Shown here: one piece after another, positions 1 to 10,904 of the stretch | How the letters are laid out: the number at the start of each line of letters is the position of its first letter | Position numbering within the stretch: the first letter of the stretch is position 1 | Origin: Lactifluus volemus | Taxonomy: Eukaryota > Basidiomycota > Agaricomycetes > Russulales > Russulaceae | NCBI GenBank assembly: GCA_022376515.1 | Contig: WTXI01000435.1 | Location: 1 to 25,889 of the forward strand | Direction of reading: 5' to 3' | DNA length: 25,889 bases | The notes under the pieces: generated by a model | The model's input: only the letters and a program-made list of their open reading frames with translations | Told to the model about the DNA's origin: nothing | Database searches by the model: none | Program-made: the position numbers and the translations under genes

Positions 1-988
1 GGAGTGATCGGGTGGAGGTTTCGCGGTTACAAATGCAGTGTTTCAAGGCCGCATGGATCGTCAATGTTCTTCATGAAGGCCTCCGTATGCCAAGGATCGT
101 AGACCCCGGTGGGAATGACACGACTCAAGGGGATGAGATCAAGGATCAGGCGGAGAGGAAGGGTTTGTGGCGGCCCTGGTTCCAGTCTATGGAGTCCGTT
201 GGGGACATGGCTATCAGTTGGACACTGGGGAAAATGGTTCTTGAGGCAAGCAAAGCAGTTCCACCTCGTGCCAAGAATAGTAGACCACTCCCAGACCCTC
301 ACGAAGGTGTCCCCAAAATTGATTATTCGCCTGAGAACCCGATTTACCCACCGCTTCCCCTCGGTCTCGGTGCCATTGACGACCACATTTCATCCCACCT
401 TTCCCCATCACTGACCCTTGGGTTTCCCCTCGCGGCTGTGCTGACCTTCCTTTTCATGGCTATCTGCGTTTCTTTCATTGCCCACCGGCTCCGTCGTCAT
501 ATCCTTCGTCGTCTCACGTTGCTTTCTCCCAGGCGCAATCGGGATTTAGCTGAACTGTCTATGGAACAAGGTGGTTATGTTCGTGACGACAGTCCCGTTT
601 CATCACCGCATTCGTCAAGGGCATCATCTCTTCCTCCTCTCCGGTGGTGGAGATACCTACGCCGAATTGCACCTGTGTGGCGTCGTCACCGGCCACCGCA
701 CCACGCCAATCAAATCTACAGATCACTCACACGATCGATTCCCCTTCACCCATACCGCCGTCTCATTCATCCACCCTCGTTCAACAATCAGATGCATCAG
801 CGCCCGCATCTACGTCCTCATCGCCAACATTGGGCAACCACGATGACCCCGTATTTTTCAGAAACGCTGATGCTGGAGAGGCTTCTTCGATATCTCTGTA
901 TTCAAAGTCGAGGAATTCATCAATGGTCAGTTTGGTCCCACGCCAACCGTTATCACGGACAAGTACTGGACTTTCCGCTGTGCACTAA
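1..988 (+). CDS. YND1: Golgi apyrase (GDA1/CD39 family, YND1 type), 3' part
   Basis: C-terminal part of a nucleoside di/triphosphatase that in yeast Ynd1 clears nucleotides in the Golgi lumen to support glycosylation. The coding frame is already open at the left edge, so the 5' part lies outside. Visible are a stretch typical of fungal apyrases (CFKAAWIVNVLHEGLRMP, 45-98), the last apyrase conserved region with GDMAISWTLGKMVLE (about 202-246), one hydrophobic membrane segment (about 415-480), then an Arg-rich and Ser/Pro-rich cytoplasmic tail. A single C-terminal membrane helix fits Ynd1 rather than Gda1, whose anchor is N-terminal. The tail starts in frame 3 but its plausible end (SLYSKSRNSS... 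to the stop at 986-988) is in frame 2. The switch falls near 630-720 and is either one missing base near 641 or a short intron (675-721 is a phase-correct 47-bp candidate). The longer frame-3 reading to 1010 is Arg/His-rich and looks spurious. Family assignment is firm; the exact tail is not. Confidence 0.8.
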
Positions 989-1968
989 AAATGCACATTC
1001 GTTCCAATGACATTTTAGATTTGTTAGTTTTCCAGATTGACAGTTCGTATATTGCCGGCTTCGTATGTTGCCCGTGTGGCTGTCACGTTCCATTTTTAAC
1101 TTTATCTCTACGTGCTTCCACGGACCTGTCGATACCCATCATATGACTTATTATACTTTCTGGACCACATGCGTAGTTGGTATTACTTCTTGTCTCCACG
1201 CTGAATCCGGTTACTCTGGGACAGAGCGCACGCGATGCCCTAATCGAAGTTGAGAACCTTCCCATCAGCCATTATCACACTTCTCGCCTGAGCGCTGAAA
1301 CCCGAGTGCCTGGCTTGGCTTAACTTAACCTACTTTGCAACTCGACAACACAGCGACAACGTCCACCTTTCACTTCATCACAGTCGCTGACTGACATTCG
1401 CTGGCAGAAGCAAGAACCAGCCAACCGATCTCTCCAATTCTATTTATCACGTTGGAATGCGTGCAGCACCGTGACACATTTTCGAAGACGAGAGTAATGA
1501 GGCAAAAGGCGTCACTACAAAGAACATAACTCGGGATGCGATCGCCCTGGGATACGAAGCAGGACAAGTCAGCCCGACAATACGGCAACGGCCCAAAAAC
1601 CCAGCTAGGACACCCTGGGTTCATCCCCGGACAAAAGGGACGGGAAGTCTAGTCACGGTGTGCACCTCGATATCCAGTTATGGGCATAGATCACAAGGGA
1701 AGCTCAGAACCCGTGCTATCCTCTTGGCCCGTACTCGTGCGCATTGTGGCATTGGAGTGCGAGTCCATCACAGGATCACAAATCTGACAGAAGATATTTG
1801 GAGAACACGGGTAAGGTGAGAAATTTTTCATAAAGACATCCGTGAAACAGAAACAGCAGGTGGTCGGAAAATGCAAATTACCTCTGGTAGCCTGGGAGAT
1901 CTGTTGTTACGGTGCACCAGCGCCAGGAGAGGACCATAATGGCGCTAAGCAGGCTAAGGGCTAGGCTA
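989..1968. other. intergenic, convergent 3' ends
   Basis: About 980 bp between the stop of the apyrase gene (+) and the stop of the PWWP-like gene (-). It should hold both 3' UTRs. Several open frames of 60-84 codons occur on both strands (for example 1370-1624 minus), but none resembles a known family or joins to another exon. No clear repeat or RNA gene seen. Confidence 0.6.
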
Positions 1969-4276
1969 TCAACGACCAAGCGGTGGATTCCGAGGTCGCA
2001 AGGACCTCCGACTGGAAGACTCGTCGACGGCAACACCTGGAAAGGGCCGTGAGTCGACGTCGACCTTTCTCGTTGTCATTCTTCTCATCCGAGAGACCTC
2101 CTCAACCCATGTTCTTTCCTCTGATTTTGCTAAGGCTATCAAATGTAGTCGCTCTTCATCATCTGGCGATAGGAGGTCTGGTGTTCGTCGCTCCCCAGAC
2201 CGCCATAATAAGAGCTGAAGAGTGGCTTCGTGGAACAGCACGAGGAGGCAGTACTGTCAATTTGCATAAGGTGACAATAGTGGGAGGGAGAGATTGGGGG
2301 TTACTTTCTTACCTGGAGCTTGTCGCCTTCAGAAAGTGCTTCGTAGCTCGGAGATCCCAATTGCCGCATGGTTTCGCATGGCTCGATCTAGTTATTGAGG
2401 GGGGAATATGAATGCGAGAGCTGATGACGGTTACCTAACTCACGTCCGTTGATAACGACGCAGGGGAGAAGTACGCCAATGAGGATGTTTTGCATTCCGA
2501 AATCTGAGACTTGTCAGCTCGTAATCTACTAAAGGTATTTGATCTTTAAGCCTTACGCTATTCCGGGAAGCGGGGGAGTCGGGGGGCTGCTCCACCTGAA
2601 GGTCTGTAGACTTACAAGCATCTTGAGTAAGTGCGGGGTTCAATATACCATTGTTCTGGGCTTACCAGTCCACTTTCGGATTCTAAATCCCCAAGAGAGG
2701 GGCAACTACCTTTCTGTGAGTGCATAGGGCCCAGGACCCAGGATTGGAGAGCCCTTCCTAATTGAGAAACCTCGCGGGCGGTCAAATCTCCTTTGCCCGT
2801 TCCGGCTTTTCGTAAACGGAGACGCGAGGAACCACCCTGCATAAACGCTTGGTGTCGATCCCTCGCAGGGTAGTAGGTCTCGTTTAAAATGGCCTTGATG
2901 ACAGGCTTGACGTATGCGAATTGCTCTCGAATGGACAGCTCACAAAAACCGCCAGGACTCGGTGGAGGCATCACATGGTCAACGGCAACTGTTTCCCATG
3001 GAACGGATTCGCCATCCGAATCAGTGTCCGTCTCTTCTTCATCACTGACGTAGCGTCCCAACTGTCCATAAATGAGAACTGCTTTATGTGACCGAGTATG
3101 GACTCACTTTACAGGTGTGAAATTCCGGCTCATCTAAGGTGTAGAACATATCTCTCGAGACAATACAGAACGTGTCATCCTTGAACCGCACCCGATACTT
3201 TGGAGAGATTGAGGGCGTCCTTGGGGGTATATATTCCTCTATGCGTGCAGCCCAATACTCAGTCTTTCCCCTTCTTTCCAGAGAGAAAACGAGTTCCCCT
3301 GGGATTTCCAGCAAAGGGTCGCATGGAGGAGGAGACCATCGCACTACGGTTCGAATTAGAAAAGCCCATTGCGCAACAAAAGGCATCAGCTCTCAGACCA
3401 GGGATTTTCGAACTGTTCGTTGATGTATCCACTCTGCCCATCGGCTCCTCTGCCTTGCGTTCATGCATGCGTACAGTCCCAACTCTGTACGATGACAAAT
3501 TGGATGGTAAACCGTCGTTCAGAACGGCATCGGCTTCAAGTGCAAGATCCACCGCAAAACGCCAGGCTTCATCCAGAGCAGTTCTCGATCGCTTTGACGA
3601 GGCCCCTTGCCGAGGGCTACTCCCGGAACATCGAAACGTCGCTGAACTGAAACGTATGATATCCTGACCAGGCCACTTGAAAGAACGAATACAGGATAGA
3701 GACGGAGCCTCCAATTGGATACTCCTTGGCGCAGCGGATGAGATCTCCCCATAGAGAGAAATGGTGAGGGGTCCGGCGTTCAGCTGCCCTTCGGTAACCT
3801 GTGTGGACATGGTCAGTTGACCGACAACTAAGGAGCGTTGAGTGAGCATACACATGCAGGCCACCAGTAACTCTCGGGATCACCCCGCTCGCTGGAAGCG
3901 AGCCTTCCGGACCTCGTCACTCGAATCCACACTAAGGGGCTTGAATCAGAAGCCCTGCCCTGCAAGGAGTCGGGAAGAGGCTCTCGTTCATGTTGTCGAG
4001 TGTGACGACGTTGCGGGGAAATTAATGGCGATACGGTCTCTAGAAGACATGTCTCCTTGAATGGTGAGCATATATTATTAGAAGAATGGGCTGACCGTCG
4101 ACGCTTGAGAGGTCAGACGATGAGAAAGCGGATATTGGTCCGTCTGAGTACGCGCGCTTTCGCCTTTGTCCACCAGTAGTTGGCGCTGAGGTATCAGCGT
4201 CAGCGCTGGATTCCCCAGAGCCAGATATGTCGTAAGGGGTCAGACTCTCTCCATGAGAAAGGCAACGGGGGGCCAT
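1969..4276 (-). CDS. PWWP/Tudor-like domain protein of unknown function
   Basis: Multi-exon gene whose pieces together match a protein type I know from mushroom genomes; its role is unknown, but PWWP and Tudor folds usually bind histone tails or DNA. Exons I can place: 4276-4096 (acidic/Ser-rich start), 4039-3852 (PLVWIRV then YWWPAC, PWWP-like), 3798-3433 (LTISLYGE, IRFSSATF, DEAWRFAVDLALEAD), 3389-3108 (PGELVFSLE, YWAARIEEYIPP, KYRVRFKDD, a second Tudor-like barrel), 3061 to about 2660 (acidic patch DEEETDTDSDGE, then FAYVKPVIKAILN, PARDRH), one or more exons between 2620 and 2444, 2387-2313, and 2253-1969 (LQLLLWRSGERR, DLLSPDDEERLH). Introns 3851-3799, 3432-3390, 3107-3062, 2443-2388 and 2312-2254 keep frame. 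The segment 2444-2660 is not resolved and the true start could be upstream of 4276. No frameshift is needed in the resolved exons. The exon order argues for a working gene. Confidence 0.7.
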
Positions 4277-4984
4277 CTACATATACCGGTGATCGAAGTT
4301 AATGGCCCGGCAATGATAAAGCCGACGGGCGAGGTTTGTGTTCACGGAAAACCCACACTGGGAGTATTAGCGCTCAGGTTCAACACAGCCACGCCGCCAT
4401 GTAGTAACGTTTTTATGATCGCCTTACCCAAATTACGCTGATGACGGGAAAACCTTTAACATAATGTCTCAGCTCAGTCATTGCGATCTCCTTTTGACAT
4501 TATCACCCAGCTGAGCGTAACACCAAACTTTGCGGGGCCCGCACCTTCGGGCAATTCGGCTGAGGTCACTGAAAGCTTGGCCTTAACCACTTCCGATCAC
4601 TCCACAGCGAGATTAACCTTACACCACCACCATCAGTTCCATGAGCAGCAAGGATGGAAGTAGTCTTATTGCCGATCTACCGACCATTCATAGGCTCTGG
4701 TCCCCTGCGTTGACAATTTGCCACCTGCCAGTCGTTAGCCTCATTCTTTCTCATTTTGAAATGATGCAGCCCATCGATAGGCAAGTAGGGTCTTCATATA
4801 ACCATTTCCAAAACATCGCAACGATATAAACGATACAAAGACGAAGGACAATGCAACATGACCTACTGTAACAGTTATCAGATGAATTAAAGCAATAGTC
4901 CAAGCGCTCAAGTACCAGTGACCCTGCCAGTGTTGCGCCGTCAAACCTTGTCACCTCTCATGTAACTGCCAGTTGTCTTGCAAC
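4277..4984. other. upstream region of the PWWP-like gene, nothing recognised
   Basis: About 700 bp between the first recognisable exon of the PWWP-like gene and the start of the duplicated zone. It probably holds the promoter and 5' UTR, and perhaps a short first exon. Short open frames (60-67 codons, both strands) have no recognisable features. Confidence 0.5.
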
Positions 4985-5068
4985 ACCACCGCGTCCTTCT
5001 ATCTAGTGAATATAGCACGAGTAAATTCTACACAATGTTCGCACAGTAAAGACAGACAGCATGGCGGA

Positions 5069-6899
5069 CTAAACGCCATCTTCGGGGCCCCACTTAGACT
5101 TCAAATCTTCGATAGCCTCACCGTCTTCCGGTTCGGTGTTCACAACGATTGACCGTTCGATGCGCACTTGAAGATAACCATCGTCCTTCTCCTCACCAAG
5201 ATCCCCTTGCGACCCTGTTGAGTGAACTCGGTTAACTGTGCCCTCGCTCATTGTCCCTCCGGAGTCACGGTGGCACACGGTTGATGGGACGACAGGCGGA
5301 ATTAGTGGTCGTATTACGGGCTTCTGTTCCGTTCTGGCCTCTAACCATTCCATTGGATCAATTTACCTTACTGTGCAGTGGTGAGATACGTACCTCTTGG
5401 GTGAATGAGAATGCGTTGACTTGTAATCCATGTGATTGCATTTCCCAGCGATGCACTACAGCCAGTGCGGTCAGACCAGAGGCGAAGTGTCTCAGTAGAA
5501 AAAAAGCTATTTACGCAGCCGTCTGAATGGAGTGCAAAGTGCCTCGATGTATGAGGATGTTCGTTGCATTCACAACTGTAGGAAAATAGGGTCAGTGAGT
5601 ATGTATGGCCAACCTAACCAAGGAACGTGCCTGTAACAACAATGAAATAACCCAAACCATCGTATAACAGCCTTTATTTGGAATAAGACTTCTGACAGCA
5701 ATTAGCCAGAAAACGACTTACATCTTCACGAGCTGCGAGGAGCTGCAAACAGTCAGAACTAACGTCATGTACGGGAACCTTGAAAGGAACACGGCTCACG
5801 CGGACGCTCCCGACGGAGTGGACTTCATCTTGAGAAGGCAGACTGTCGAAATCGACAGTACGAGAAAATCGTATAACATGGCTACCATATAAAAGGCCCA
5901 GATAGATGTGATCAATCTTGGATCTGCATTTGAAATCATGCAACTAAAATCGACTGTTAAAACGGCCAATTAGGAAGAGGGAAGACTTAACATACTTTCC
6001 CTAATCACAAGTTTTGCCACACGACCTTCAATATACTTCCCACAAAACAAGTAAGGCTACACTCACATGCACCGTCACGGCTGTGTGGTACAGTACCAAT
6101 GAGTCGATATCAATAGCAGAGGCTCTTTAAACTCACGCCTCTGATGAAACAAATCTGTTTCCCATTGAAACTGGGTTCATATATCAGCATACGTGTCTTC
6201 GAATCAGGGATGCCCACAACATACTCCTACAACAATGAAATACCCCAATAGAATGACCCTGCCGACCCAGACATTGCGCCGGGCAATGTTGTACGCCCTG
6301 AAGTTCTTTGTCGGATCCAGGGCAGGAAAAGCAGGTCGGTTTAGACCTACCGAATACCTAGAATTGCCTGCGACACCATGATTTGGAGCACTGGAAATTT
6401 GCGCAACTCTGAGCCATCACTGTTGAACAGTGTAGAGCAACGACACCAACATTTGAACACAGGTATGACATAGAAGTAACGGCCGCAGGATTCTGGCGAG
6501 AAATCACGGGAGAAAAAGCCCACATTACTGACGACTATCAGGATTGCGCTGATATATCTACAGAACCAGTGAGCAGATGTCTCAAGAAACTGTATTCAAA
6601 GACATGCCGAATAAGAATGAATAGAATAAGGCCCAATCTATCGAACGGGTGCTATGTGAATCTTGACTTTGTGAGCTTTTATCGACCTTCTTACCTCCCC
6701 CCGTCGGAGGACCGATACAATCGATACTCCAAAGGTATGGTGAGAAGATAGCTAGCCAAATATTTGAGCTACGATGAGAGGAAGCAGGGAAACTTGGAAC
6801 GTACTCGTAAGCAGCGATAGACATCGACACAACACGTATGTTGGCAGTTACTGCGAATTCACCTGGACTTAGAGTCGTGGGAGTAGCAAGTATACCCAT
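5069..6899 (-). CDS. DUF6533 seven-helix membrane protein, copy A
   Basis: Integral membrane protein of unknown function from a family abundant in Agaricomycetes. Fifteen exons give 351 aa with every junction in phase: 6899-6805, 6751-6695, 6637-6608, 6557-6451, 6390-6351, 6297-6225, 6170-6137, 6080-6067, 6000-5996, 5943-5800, 5742-5722, 5671-5631, 5575-5515, 5455-5394, 5340-5069. The N-terminal DUF6533 signature is clear (SIAAYDYLLTIPLEYRLY, residues 27-45). It is followed by helices near 53-75, 85-105, 119-134, 163-188, 209-230 and 240-258, then the conserved ITWITSQRILIHPRE. The last 90 residues form a polar, probably cytosolic tail containing ERSIVVNTEPED. The ninth exon is only 5 nt, and introns 3 (6607-6558) and 12 (5630-5576) begin with GC. 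Start chosen because copy C has ATG at the same place with an identical exon-1 length. No signal peptide expected; a receptor-like role has been guessed for such proteins but is not shown here. Confidence 0.85.
5996..6000 (-). other. 5-nt microexon of DUF6533 copy A
   Basis: Reads GGAAA, bounded by an upstream AG and a downstream GTATGT donor. Without it, exon 8 (phase 0) cannot join exon 10 (needs phase 2). With it the junction reads VHGNC, which fits the family. The same five bases sit at 11916-11912 in copy C. Confidence 0.75.
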
Positions 6900-7460
6900 G
6901 GCTGAGATGTCTAATAATGTTACAAGAGATGTAAGAAAAGTGTGAAGAAAAAGGGGAGAAGGGTAATCTTCAGAGTCGCATCCTAGCGACCGTGTGGAAG
7001 AGCTGTGATATTTATGAATTTTGTGATCCCACCACACGTTGTCTCAGAGAGCCCGAATCAACTTGGAACTCAGGGTTGGTGTCGGTTACTTTCCCGCTAT
7101 CGGGAGCCGAGAATCCGAGCCGATGATAACTTGAGAGCAGAGCAGTAACATAGCCGGAAGGAGGTAGTCGTGCCTTGATCGGAAATGATCATACTAGGGG
7201 TTGGGTAACAACGGTAAATTGCTGGGATGAGCTCCTTTGGTACAATTGGATATCTTGGGGTGACACATTGGAAGGAATATGATAACCACGGCTTGCGGAA
7301 TGCTATGTGACATAACGTGGTAACTGTAGCCATATAGATTTTGCATGATGTATAGATTCCAGAAAGTCCTGACTATTTCTAGAAGTTCAACGGTCATACC
7401 GGGCACGCATAAAGAAAGCCTGTTAAAAAGACGAGTAAGACACCGAAATATGGTTATCTG

Positions 7461-9520
7461 GAAAGAAAGACATGTACAATTGACTCGGTTCAACCCAAGA
7501 AAAGTTGTGAGAATATGATGTGAGGCTTCGCCAGGTCGCGGATTGCTTGGTTGCAGTTCCCACAGTTGTTTACGTAAGTCGGCTGCGTCCCCGACTCCCT
7601 GCAGGGATCTATAATTTGATGTATTGTAGCTGATATTAACACTACCCCCAGGTCTGAAACGGCATATAGCAACGGCAATCAGTGGTTCTGCGAGTGACAG
7701 GATGCTTTGGGACGTTCCGATTTAGGTCCCGTTCCCGATACTCACTTACTAGCGACTCGGAGTAGAACAACATTCAATTTGTCGCACTTGAACTATGATC
7801 ATATGTATCAATGGCGGGTGGACATGCAGTATGGTTTAGCAATCAGCTTGGCAAAGACTGTCTTCAAGCTAGTTTAACAAATAGTAGCTGCGCACCATCT
7901 ACTCGTCATGTGTCATATGTGCCATGCATCAGCACAGGGTTGCCTAATGCGGATTGCAGGAAAGTAATGGTGCTCGTTTCTCAGATACCACGAGGCCCGG
8001 ACCTCAAGCTATAAGACTATAAGCAGATGTTGTGCTGCGGGTACGTTACTGCGTGACGCGCCTAACTCTTTAAAAGAGAGGGTAAAACAAAGTCTACCAA
8101 GATATGGATGAAGCCAGCAAACGGCAGCAGCCGACAGGTCATGCGATGAGTAGGCCAAATGTGTGATGCGGCGGGGTTGGCATACTCTGAAGCGGTATGG
8201 GTGAGTGCATATCGGGTAATCCATTCTCCGCACCAGACTCTAGAAGGGACAAAGAGGGCACACTGCATCCCAAAAACATATTGTCTCTGGAGACGATTAA
8301 CGGAGTACAACGGTGCTTTACAATATGTGTCGAAGTCCCGTGGGGTGCATGGGTGATGCTTTGGAGACAAAGATCTTTAGATAGATGTAGGTGCGTGGGC
8401 CCGAAGCGCTCGCTCCATCGCCGCGAACGCCGGGTTGCTTTTCCGAACAGCCCGTCACGGGAAGAACTCGGTCTCGCAAACTTTATTTAACACTTTACTA
8501 TATTCAGGTTTGAACTTTGCATGTCCTGCAAGTACGATCACTCGCAATGTACTGCTCTGGCGCTTGGCGGATTTTGTTTGCGTTAGACAAGGATGGTGAA
8601 ATTTTACTTGAGCCTCACTGGCTGACAGTGGCAGTGCCTCGTACTACCACACACTCCTCGGGAGTTCGAGATCTTGCACATTGCATGGCTGGTCACCAGG
8701 GCGCGGGCACGTCGCTCTGTCCTTACTTCCGCCCAACGACCGCATATAACTTGAAGACTCGGAATCCGACATTCACCCCTAATAAAGTTAGTCCGCCTTA
8801 CTGTCAGTGGTGCGTTCCCAACAACATCCCATTAAATTAATTAAATAAGCTATCGTGACTAAATGAAAGGAGTCCCAATCAGAAAAGCGACTGTATGTAT
8901 CACTGACACAGCATCTCTTACTGAACAGACTCGAATCCCCTCCTACGCTGTTCCGCAGCTTTTTCACAATTGCCCCGATGTTACTGACGAGATAAGAGGT
9001 GGCTTTAGGGTCTGCCAGCGAAGCGTAGGACAATGATATATGGGCGTCGTCTTGTTACCTACACGATGCTGGCATATAGTACTGTATGCTTAAGCTGAGA
9101 GGCTCAACGAGAGCCGTCGGAAGGGGTTCTACCACTGGCATATAGGGCACCAGGTACCACACGACCCTGCTTGACTTTGATTTGAATGTCGTAATATAGA
9201 TGGTAGTTAGAGTCTGTCAGACAACAGTGCCATCAAGATCAAATTTGCTTTCCAAGGGCAGAGTCAGCCCGTTCATGTCGTTCAAGTTCCTTTCTGGTAG
9301 GCGAGTCGGCGTCTTCCAAGTGGGAACATCTGACTCGGGAGCGGTGATTGTGCTTCTTTGTCTAACTCCCCTGTCTCTTGCCTCAGGGGGAGAGAAAATG
9401 TTAAAAAGCTAAATCTGATCCAGGGATTCAATTGGGACACATCGTTCAAAGACAAATTTGAGACAGGCAGTCTGGGAACAAGAGCGAACGCCATCACACG
9501 AGGAATTTGGAGAACGAAAA
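7461..9520. other. 2-kb spacer between DUF6533 copies, no gene recognised
   Basis: Lies between the 5' flank of copy A and the 3' flank of pseudogene B. Open frames up to about 107 codons occur (8517-8840 plus, 8062-8370 minus), but they overlap one another on both strands and show no domain, membrane pattern or splice partner. A 14-bp match (around 7840, and 13660 upstream of copy C) hints that decayed duplicate sequence may extend here. No tRNA or clear transposon ends seen. Confidence 0.45.
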
Positions 9521-9642
9521 CTACAAAGTGTCTTGCCAGAGAACACGTCCAAGCCTAAGTGAAGATAACCAATTCAGGGAAGCTGGTCGTACATACTACA
9601 TAGATGCGACCAGCAAACTGAACGCCGTGTCTGGGTTCACAG

Positions 9643-10840
9643 TTAGGCTTTAATAACCCCACGGCCCTCCGGTTCAGTGTCCACAAGTATTGCCTGTTTG
9701 TTGCGCACTTGACGATGATCCTTGCTCTTCACGTCCATAAGGTCATCTCCCAATCCTGTTGGGTGACCCTGATTAACAGCGACCTTGCCCATTGTCCCTC
9801 CAGATTGGCATGCATATGGTGAGGCCGCAGGCGGAATTATTATGGGTCCCTGTTCCATTCGGGCTTCCACTGTCTGGGTGTGTTGGGATACGTACCACGT
9901 GGGTGAAAGAGAATGCGTTTGCTCATGGCATGTGACCGCATTTCCCAGTAATGCGCTACGGCCAGTGCAATCAGATTCGCAGCGAAGACTTTGAGAAGCA
10001 AAAAAACTTACGCAGCCGCTTGAACAGAATTCCGAGAGCCTGGATACGTGATGGGCCTGAGGTTCATCATATTCACGGCTGTAGGACAAAGAGACCATTT
10101 GGGGAGATGCCTAGCCGAAGGGAGATACCTGTAACCGCATTGAAATACCCCAAGCCACCTCATAGTAACAAACTTCACTCACTGGCAGTTGCCAGTCAGA
10201 AGATGGTTTACATCTCCACAACCTCATCAGTAAACCTGACAGAAACTTTTTTGGACTTGTGAGAGCTCGTACCAGCTCGTACCTCGTACCAGTGAAAAAG
10301 GTCAAAAAGGCCATAAGTTCAAAAGGAACCTAGATTTTACCCCAAAGTTGCATATAGCCATATTTTCACAAAGTCGATTAAGTTGAAAAAGTTTGAAAAA
10401 GTTTCTATTTTACAGCCAAATACATGTATGAGAAATATTACTTTCTTTACTGTTTTACTTTTTTACTTCTGAAAGTGAAAAAGTTACAAAGTTTATGCAC
10501 AATTTACTGATGGCCTGTGAGGTGCTGCAAACAATCATTGGCACCATTCACAACAATGAACATCACAACACTAGTAGCTTACGCAGACTGAGATCATGAT
10601 GCTCTCCGAGTGAGGTTGGCGGACTTCACCCCAGGAAGGAAAACTGTCGATATTGAGAGTATGAGATAGTCATCAAGCATAGTTATCAGATAAAAGGTCC
10701 AGATAGATATGATCGACCTTGAATAGGGATTTAAAACCATGTAGCTAAATTGTTCGTAACTTAGAAGGCTAATCGGGAGGAGAGGGCTAAACATACTTTC
10801 TCCGATCAGCCCAAGTGAGTTACAGACAAACATCATACGA
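9643..10840 (-). pseudogene. DUF6533 pseudogene, copy B (5'-truncated)
   Basis: Third copy of the DUF6533 gene, matching exons 9-15 of copies A and C; exons 1-8 are absent. Exon 10 is recognisable at about 10756-10590 (SIWTFYLITMLDDYLILSIS). Exon 12 ends near 10120, exon 13 covers about 10060-10015, exon 14 about 9960-9900, and exon 15 ends at the stop 9643. Damage seen: AG acceptor before the 5-nt exon changed to GG; the Cys opening exon 10 is Tyr; in-frame TGA near the end of exon 10; a 289-bp inverted-repeat element inside exon 11; 2-nt deletion in exon 14 that destroys the ITWI.SQRILIH segment; and loss of about 29 bp covering the 3' half of intron 14. The remaining long open frame (9643-10098) runs across introns and is not a real protein. 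Its intron 12 has a GT donor where A and C have GC. Confidence 0.85.
10225..10513. mobile_element. MITE-like inverted-repeat element (289 bp)
   Basis: Ends are inverted repeats: CATCAGTAAA at 10225-10234 and its complement at 10503-10512. Further in, a second matching block (AAACTTT, eight bases inward on both sides) makes imperfect ends of about 25 bp. The interior is A/T-rich, with repeated AAAAAGTTT-like motifs and a short CTCGTAC repeat at about 10265-10291, and has no coding capacity. It is flanked by CCT at 10222-10224 and 10514-10516. Removing the element plus one CCT yields a 34-bp stretch that aligns without gaps to exon 11/intron 11 of copy A. This supports recent insertion with a 3-bp target duplication. 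The mobilising transposase family is unknown. Confidence 0.75.
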
Positions 10841-10904
10841 AACGGGGTAACTGAAGAACGAAAATAAGTACAGAGAAAGTGTTCTACTGCCTCGTGACGC
10901 TATC

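Larger units (their letters stand above)
4985..7460 (-). repeat. duplicated unit A (DUF6533 gene plus flanks)
   Basis: Compared by eye with 10905-13370, similarity runs from just past the stop codon (4985-5068 against 10905-11025), through all exons and introns, into the 5' flank. Flank matches include 7040-7075 with 12955-12990, 7165-7330 with 13090-13245, and 7345-7440 with 13250-13345. Both units have the same orientation, so this is a direct duplication. Edges are approximate. Confidence 0.75.

Noticed and set aside
3369..3667. Plus-strand frames over the PWWP-like gene
   Set aside because: Antisense to exons whose splice phases and motifs agree on the minus strand.
7486..7500. GGTTCAACCC resembling a tRNA B box
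   Set aside because: Lacks the full consensus, and no cloverleaf or A box is found upstream at the right spacing.
8062..8840. Frames of 97-107 codons on both strands in the spacer
   Set aside because: Chance-length, overlapping, no intron partners, no recognisable sequence.
9643..10098. 151-codon minus-strand frame as a separate protein
   Set aside because: It reads through what correspond to introns 13 and 14 of the DUF6533 gene; it is part of pseudogene B.
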